A stretch of DNA of 64,000 nt from Nocardia pseudobrasiliensis NBRC 108224 (lineage in GTDB: Bacteria > Actinomycetota > Actinomycetes > Mycobacteriales > Mycobacteriaceae): NCBI RefSeq assembly GCF_001613105.1, contig NZ_BDBS01000047.1:1-64000 (forward strand). Reading direction: 5' to 3'. A model generated the notes under the pieces. That model worked only from the letters and a program-made list of their open reading frames with translations, did no database searches and had not been told where the DNA came from. Both the position numbers and the translations under genes were made by a program. The first letter of the stretch is position 1; each line of letters begins with the position of its first letter. Below are positions 61,384 to 64,000 of the stretch, piece by piece.

Positions 61384-62108
61384 CAGGCGGGCACCCCCAG
61401 CGCGACGCGGTACGGGCTGACCAATTCCTCGCCCACCTGCTGATATTCACCCAGATCGTGGAGTGGATTCTCGGCGCCCTCGCCGACTTCCCCGTCGGCG
61501 GCTTCCCGATACCATTTCCACGCACTGAGATAGGACTCGAAAACCTCATACCCGGCATCCTCGAGATGCGAACGCTGGGTGCGATATTCCGTGGAGACGT
61601 TGACACCGTTCTTCATCGTCACCGGAACTTTTGTCATGAGCACGCGGACCCGTATTTCGCGGGCCGCGTCGGCGGCCGCCTCCTCGGCAGCCCGATAGGT
61701 ACTCGGCACTCGTTTCACCTCCGATGGACTCACGCTCGTCAACAGGATGAGCTCGTCGGTCGAGGGGATTGCGGCCTTGAAGATCTCCGCGGATTCACCA
61801 CCGGCGTCCACGATCACCACGTCGTAGTCCGCGGCATTGTCGGCGATGCAATCGTCGACATGTCGGGACGGGAATGCGATGAGGGTGAACGGCACTTCGA
61901 TCTCGCCCTTGAGCAACCTCCGGTACCAGGAGTATCCGGTCTGACTGAGTGGGTCGGCGTCGATCACCAGCACGCGCAGCTGATGCACCTGCGCGAAGTA
62001 GCCGGCGAGGAAAAAAGCGGAAGTGGTCTTACCGACGCCGCCCTTCAGATTCCCCAGGGTGATTACCAGGGGTTTGGGCAGATCGAGCGGTGCAACAGAA
62101 TTCGTCAT
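61383..62108 (-). CDS. ParA-family ATPase
   Basis: A 241-residue deviant-Walker ATPase. Walker A' is GNLKGGVGKTT (about 19-29), VLVIDADPLSQTGYSWYRR follows, and DYDVVIVDAGGESAEI carries Walker B. It has no N-terminal HTH, like type Ib plasmid ParA and chromosomal Soj. GGAGGA precedes the ATG. Together with the downstream gene it forms a partition-type pair. Upstream lie three perfect palindromes, probable binding sites for the partner. Confidence 0.85.
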   Translation of the reverse strand: MTNSVAPLDLPKPLVITLGNLKGGVGKTTSAFFLAGYFAQVHQLRVLVIDADPLSQTGYSWYRRLLKGEIEVPFTLIAFPSRHVDDCIADNAADYDVVIVDAGGESAEIFKAAIPSTDELILLTSVSPSEVKRVPSTYRAAEEAAADAAREIRVRVLMTKVPVTMKNGVNVSTEYRTQRSHLEDAGYEVFESYLSAWKWYREAADGEVGEGAENPLHDLGEYQQVGEELVSPYRVALGVPA

Positions 62109-62155
62109 AGACGGTCCTCCTGTAATGAGGAGAGCATTACTGTGCATCGCCAGTC

Positions 62156-62169
62156 TTACACGCGTGTAA
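62156..62169. promoter_or_regulatory. 14-bp palindrome in the parAB promoter region
   Basis: TTACACGCGTGTAA is a perfect palindrome 48 nt upstream of the ParA start codon, close to where the promoter should be. It differs in sequence from the tandem sites further upstream. Confidence 0.55.
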
Positions 62170-62194
62170 CTCGAACTCGTTTCATTTCCTCGGC

Positions 62195-62229
62195 GTGTCC
62201 AATTGGACACACCGTGTCCAATTGGACAC
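62195..62229. repeat. Tandem 16-bp palindromes, candidate parS/operator
   Basis: GTGTCCAATTGGACAC occurs at 62,195-62,210 and again at 62,214-62,229, separated by ACC. Both copies are perfect palindromes and identical. They lie between the ParA gene and the stop codon of the TetR gene (62,232), a typical place for partition sites or autoregulatory operators. Confidence 0.8.
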
Positions 62230-62231
62230 AG

Positions 62232-62801
62232 TCACTCGGCGAGCAGTGCCGCGGCCAGTTCGCGCGCGTAGGTCTCGTCGGTGCCCGGCATCGAGAACAC
62301 GACGCGGAAGTAGAGCGGGGCGACGATCCGATCCAGCACGGCCTCGAGCGATGGCGGATTCTCGCCACGGGCGCGCGCCGAATCGAGCACCGTGTCGAAT
62401 CGGGAACCGACGCGAATCAGGCACTCGCGCAGGCCCGCTCGCCGCTCGTCGACATCGGTGGCGACCTCGGCGCGGAAGAAGGCGATACCGCCCGGGCGGG
62501 ACAGTTCGGCGAGGGTCCACGCGGCATGGTTCGCCAGATCTCCGGCGAGCTCACCCGTCGGCTCGGGGGCCCGCTCCGCGGAGTGGGCGGCGATATCGGC
62601 GAGTAGGGCGGCCAGGGTGCCCCAGCGGCGATAGACGGTGCTCGCGGTGACACCGGCTCGGTTCGCGACCACCGGGATCGTCACCTGATCGGCCCCGAGT
62701 TCGGCGACCAGTTCCGTTGCGGCGCGATGGACATCGGCGCACACCCGGGCGCTGCGGCCGCCCGGTCGGCGGGGTCGGGTGTCGCTGGTCATGCTGTCCA
62801 T
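62232..62801 (-). CDS. TetR-family regulator
   Basis: A 189-residue regulator with the HTH VTIPVVANRAGVTASTVYRR at about 40-59 and a TetR_C-type ligand domain. It is divergent from the SnoaL-like gene. The ATG used here lies 3 nt from a palindromic operator, so the transcript may be leaderless; ATG 9 nt downstream is the alternative. Confidence 0.83.
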   Translation of the reverse strand: MDSMTSDTRPRRPGGRSARVCADVHRAATELVAELGADQVTIPVVANRAGVTASTVYRRWGTLAALLADIAAHSAERAPEPTGELAGDLANHAAWTLAELSRPGGIAFFRAEVATDVDERRAGLRECLIRVGSRFDTVLDSARARGENPPSLEAVLDRIVAPLYFRVVFSMPGTDETYARELAAALLAE

Positions 62802-62803
62802 AT

Positions 62804-62858
62804 TAACGCAATGATGTTTGCGTTAGACCGAAGCTCGGCGTAGCGTTCGGTAACGCAA
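62804..62858. promoter_or_regulatory. TetR operator TAACGCAA-N6-TTGCGTTA plus half site
   Basis: Perfect 8-bp arms at 62,804-62,811 and 62,818-62,825, and a further copy of TAACGCAA at 62,851-62,858, all inside the 99-nt divergent region. A likely operator for the TetR and SnoaL-like genes. Confidence 0.65.
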
Positions 62859-62900
62859 AGTTCTTTGCTTTAGTTTCACGCCCGATCGAGGAGTATCGAT

Positions 62901-63278
62901 ATGACCGTCACCGAGACCGTCGGCCGCGGCCTGCACACCGCACTCACCTCCGGAGACTGGGCCGCGCTGCGGTCGCTGCTGCACGAGGACGCCACCTGGA
63001 CGCTGCCCGGTGACAATGCCATCTCCGGTACCGCGGTCGGCGCGGACGGCATCGTCGAGCGAGCGCGCGCGATCGCCGGATACGGCCTGCGGTTCGAACT
63101 GCTGCACATCCTCACCAGCCGGGACAATGTGGCGCTGTCACTGCACAACACGGCCCGGCGCGCGGACGTGGCGCTCGACGAGTACGTGGCGACGGTGTGC
63201 CGGGTGCGCGACGGGCGGATCGCGGAGATCGAGAGCTTCCTGTCGGATGTGCCGGGGATGAACGCCTTCTTCCGGTGA
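62901..63278 (+). CDS. SnoaL/NTF2-like protein
   Basis: A 125-residue NTF2-like domain: LHTALTSGDWAALRSLLHED then ATWTLPGDNAISGTAVGADG, and a C-terminal VRDGRIAEIESFLSD, the usual layout of SnoaL-like/ketosteroid isomerase-like proteins. Function depends on ligand and is unknown. Divergent from and probably controlled by the TetR gene. Confidence 0.8.
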   Translation: MTVTETVGRGLHTALTSGDWAALRSLLHEDATWTLPGDNAISGTAVGADGIVERARAIAGYGLRFELLHILTSRDNVALSLHNTARRADVALDEYVATVCRVRDGRIAEIESFLSDVPGMNAFFR

Positions 63279-63290
63279 CCGAGGTTCGTC

Positions 63291-63345
63291 TAGAGTGTCG
63301 ATCGTGCACCGAATCTTCACAGTCACTCCGCCCCCCGCCGCCTGA
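63291..63345 (+). promoter_or_regulatory. Leaderless 13-codon leader ORF with Pro-Pro-Pro
   Basis: TAGAGT (63,291-63,296) lies 7 nt before GTG at 63,304, so translation can start at the first base of the transcript. The ORF encodes VHRIFTVTPPPAA and stops at 63,345. Polyproline slows ribosomes. Downstream are pairing segments: CCCCGC/GCGGGG around the end of the ORF and AGTCGAG (63,361) with CTCGACT (63,380). It sits 134 nt before the transporter start and looks like a translation-dependent attenuator. Confidence 0.5.
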
Positions 63346-63478
63346 GCGGGGTGGTTTCCGAGTCGAGTAGGTAGATCCGCTCGACTGATTCGCGGTATCC
63401 GCTCGCGGTACCGGCATCGGTTGCATCCGCCCCGCGTCGTCGATTCCCACATCCTTCGACGCAGGAGCACTTCCTCAT

Positions 63479-64000
63479 ATGTCCATCGACGTCGTCGCGC
63501 CCGCGCGCGACCGTTCTTCGGCGGCCCTGATAATCGCCGCAATCCTTTGGGGCACAGGCGGTTTGGCGGGCAATCTGCTCGCCCTCCAAACCGGTCTACA
63601 CCCCCTGTCCGTCGCCGCCTACCGGCTACTGCTCGGCGGCGGGCTCGCGGTGGCGCTGCTCGCGCTGTCCGGCGGCCTCCGGCAACTACCGCGCACGCGC
63701 GCCGCGGCACGTCGGATCCTCGTGACCGGCGCCCTGCTCGGCTTCTATCAGTCAGGCTATTTCATTGCGGTGCAATATATCTCGGTAGGCATGGCCACCA
63801 TGGCGACCATCGGCATGCTGCCGGTCTTCGTAGCGATCGGCGCCGGAATCCGCAACCGCCGCAGGCCCGACCCGACCAGCCTCCTCTCGATAACCATCGC
63901 CCTCACCGGCCTCACCCTCCTCACCTGGTCCCGAATCGGAACCACCACCGGCTGGCACCTCCTACTCGGCACGGCCTTCGCCTTGGCCTCAGCCGTGGGC
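63479..64000 (+). CDS. EamA/DMT-family transporter, 3' end outside window
   Basis: The first 174 codons are visible and the frame is open to the right edge. GGAG precedes the ATG (MSIDVVAPARDRSS). Five hydrophobic segments and the EamA motif AAILWGTGGLAGNL, then QYISVGMATMATIGMLPVFVA, place it in the drug/metabolite transporter superfamily, whose members export amino acids, nucleosides or drugs. The leader ORF upstream suggests it responds to translation stress. Confidence 0.85.
   Translation, partial: MSIDVVAPARDRSSAALIIAAILWGTGGLAGNLLALQTGLHPLSVAAYRLLLGGGLAVALLALSGGLRQLPRTRAAARRILVTGALLGFYQSGYFIAVQYISVGMATMATIGMLPVFVAIGAGIRNRRRPDPTSLLSITIALTGLTLLTWSRIGTTTGWHLLLGTAFALASAVG

Noticed and set aside
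1..64000. tRNA, rRNA or CRISPR features
   Set aside because: No cloverleaf, rRNA or regularly spaced repeat pattern was noticed on reading both strands; a tRNAscan or CRISPR search was not possible.

Overview
The window reads as chromosome (or megaplasmid) of a GC-rich, mycolic-acid-type actinobacterium, most likely Nocardia or a close relative. The basis is very high GC with C/G-ending codons, many GTG starts and 4-nt overlaps, an EspC-like type VII secretion substrate, a decayed mycobacterial-type acyl-ACP desaturase, a DUF3556 membrane protein, and several TetR/PucR regulators of actinobacterial style. No rRNA, tRNA, CRISPR array or intact insertion sequence was seen.

Region 1 (1-11,068, minus strand) is one tightly coupled operon of 13 genes that leaves the window on the left. 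It encodes a multi-His membrane protein, a GNAT, an extended SDR, a fatty acid desaturase, a 2,4-diaminobutyrate aminotransferase, a diaminobutyrate decarboxylase, a FeeM-like acyltransferase, an SRPBCC protein, a lipoprotein, an ABC-2 exporter pair, an acyl carrier protein and the start of an adenylating enzyme. Its single promoter has a -35/-10 pair wrapped around a Zur-type box. I infer a zinc-starvation-induced pathway to an exported acylated diamine. I know of no described system with this gene set.

Region 2 (11,098-19,142) has a thrice-frameshifted desA remnant, then a minus-strand lipid-type cluster (FabG-like gene broken at its catalytic Lys codon, FAD oxidoreductase, DUF3556 protein, acyl-CoA ligase) divergent from a PucR/CdaR regulator. 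A TTTGTCT-N5-AGACAAA palindrome lies between them and a second copy follows the regulator.

Region 3 (19,143-26,951) is zinc homeostasis: a metal-binding chaperone, a nickel-transporter remnant, znuA-znuC-znuB-znuB-zur, and a divergent pair (LCM-type methyltransferase / GCECG permease plus TIGR03943 partner) around a large Zur palindrome. Three similar boxes (11,047; 23,826; 25,067) tie regions 1 and 3 into one regulon.

Region 4 (26,952-31,500) is mostly decayed: a thioredoxin-reductase fragment, a secreted protein of unknown function, a small membrane protein, an AraC regulator and a lipase-like fragment.

Region 5 (31,516-38,304) has MerR/class IV aminotransferase, a type VII secretion substrate group with a large effector-like protein and two small membrane proteins, DoxX, a terpene cyclase fused tail-on to an inverted P450 fragment, and an MFS exporter.

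Region 6 (38,565-54,919) is general metabolism: thioesterase, hydrolases, MATE pump, methyltransferase, an HSP90-TPR pair, a VanX-type peptidase, epoxide hydrolase, TetR regulators, phospholipase C-like enzyme and amidase.

Region 7 (55,074-64,000) holds two convergent secreted-protein genes with related operators, an orphan hypX next to an MHYT sensor, an NlpC/P60 protein, a plasmid-like ParA/ParB pair with tandem 16-bp palindromes, a TetR/SnoaL pair, and an EamA transporter preceded by a leaderless polyproline leader ORF.
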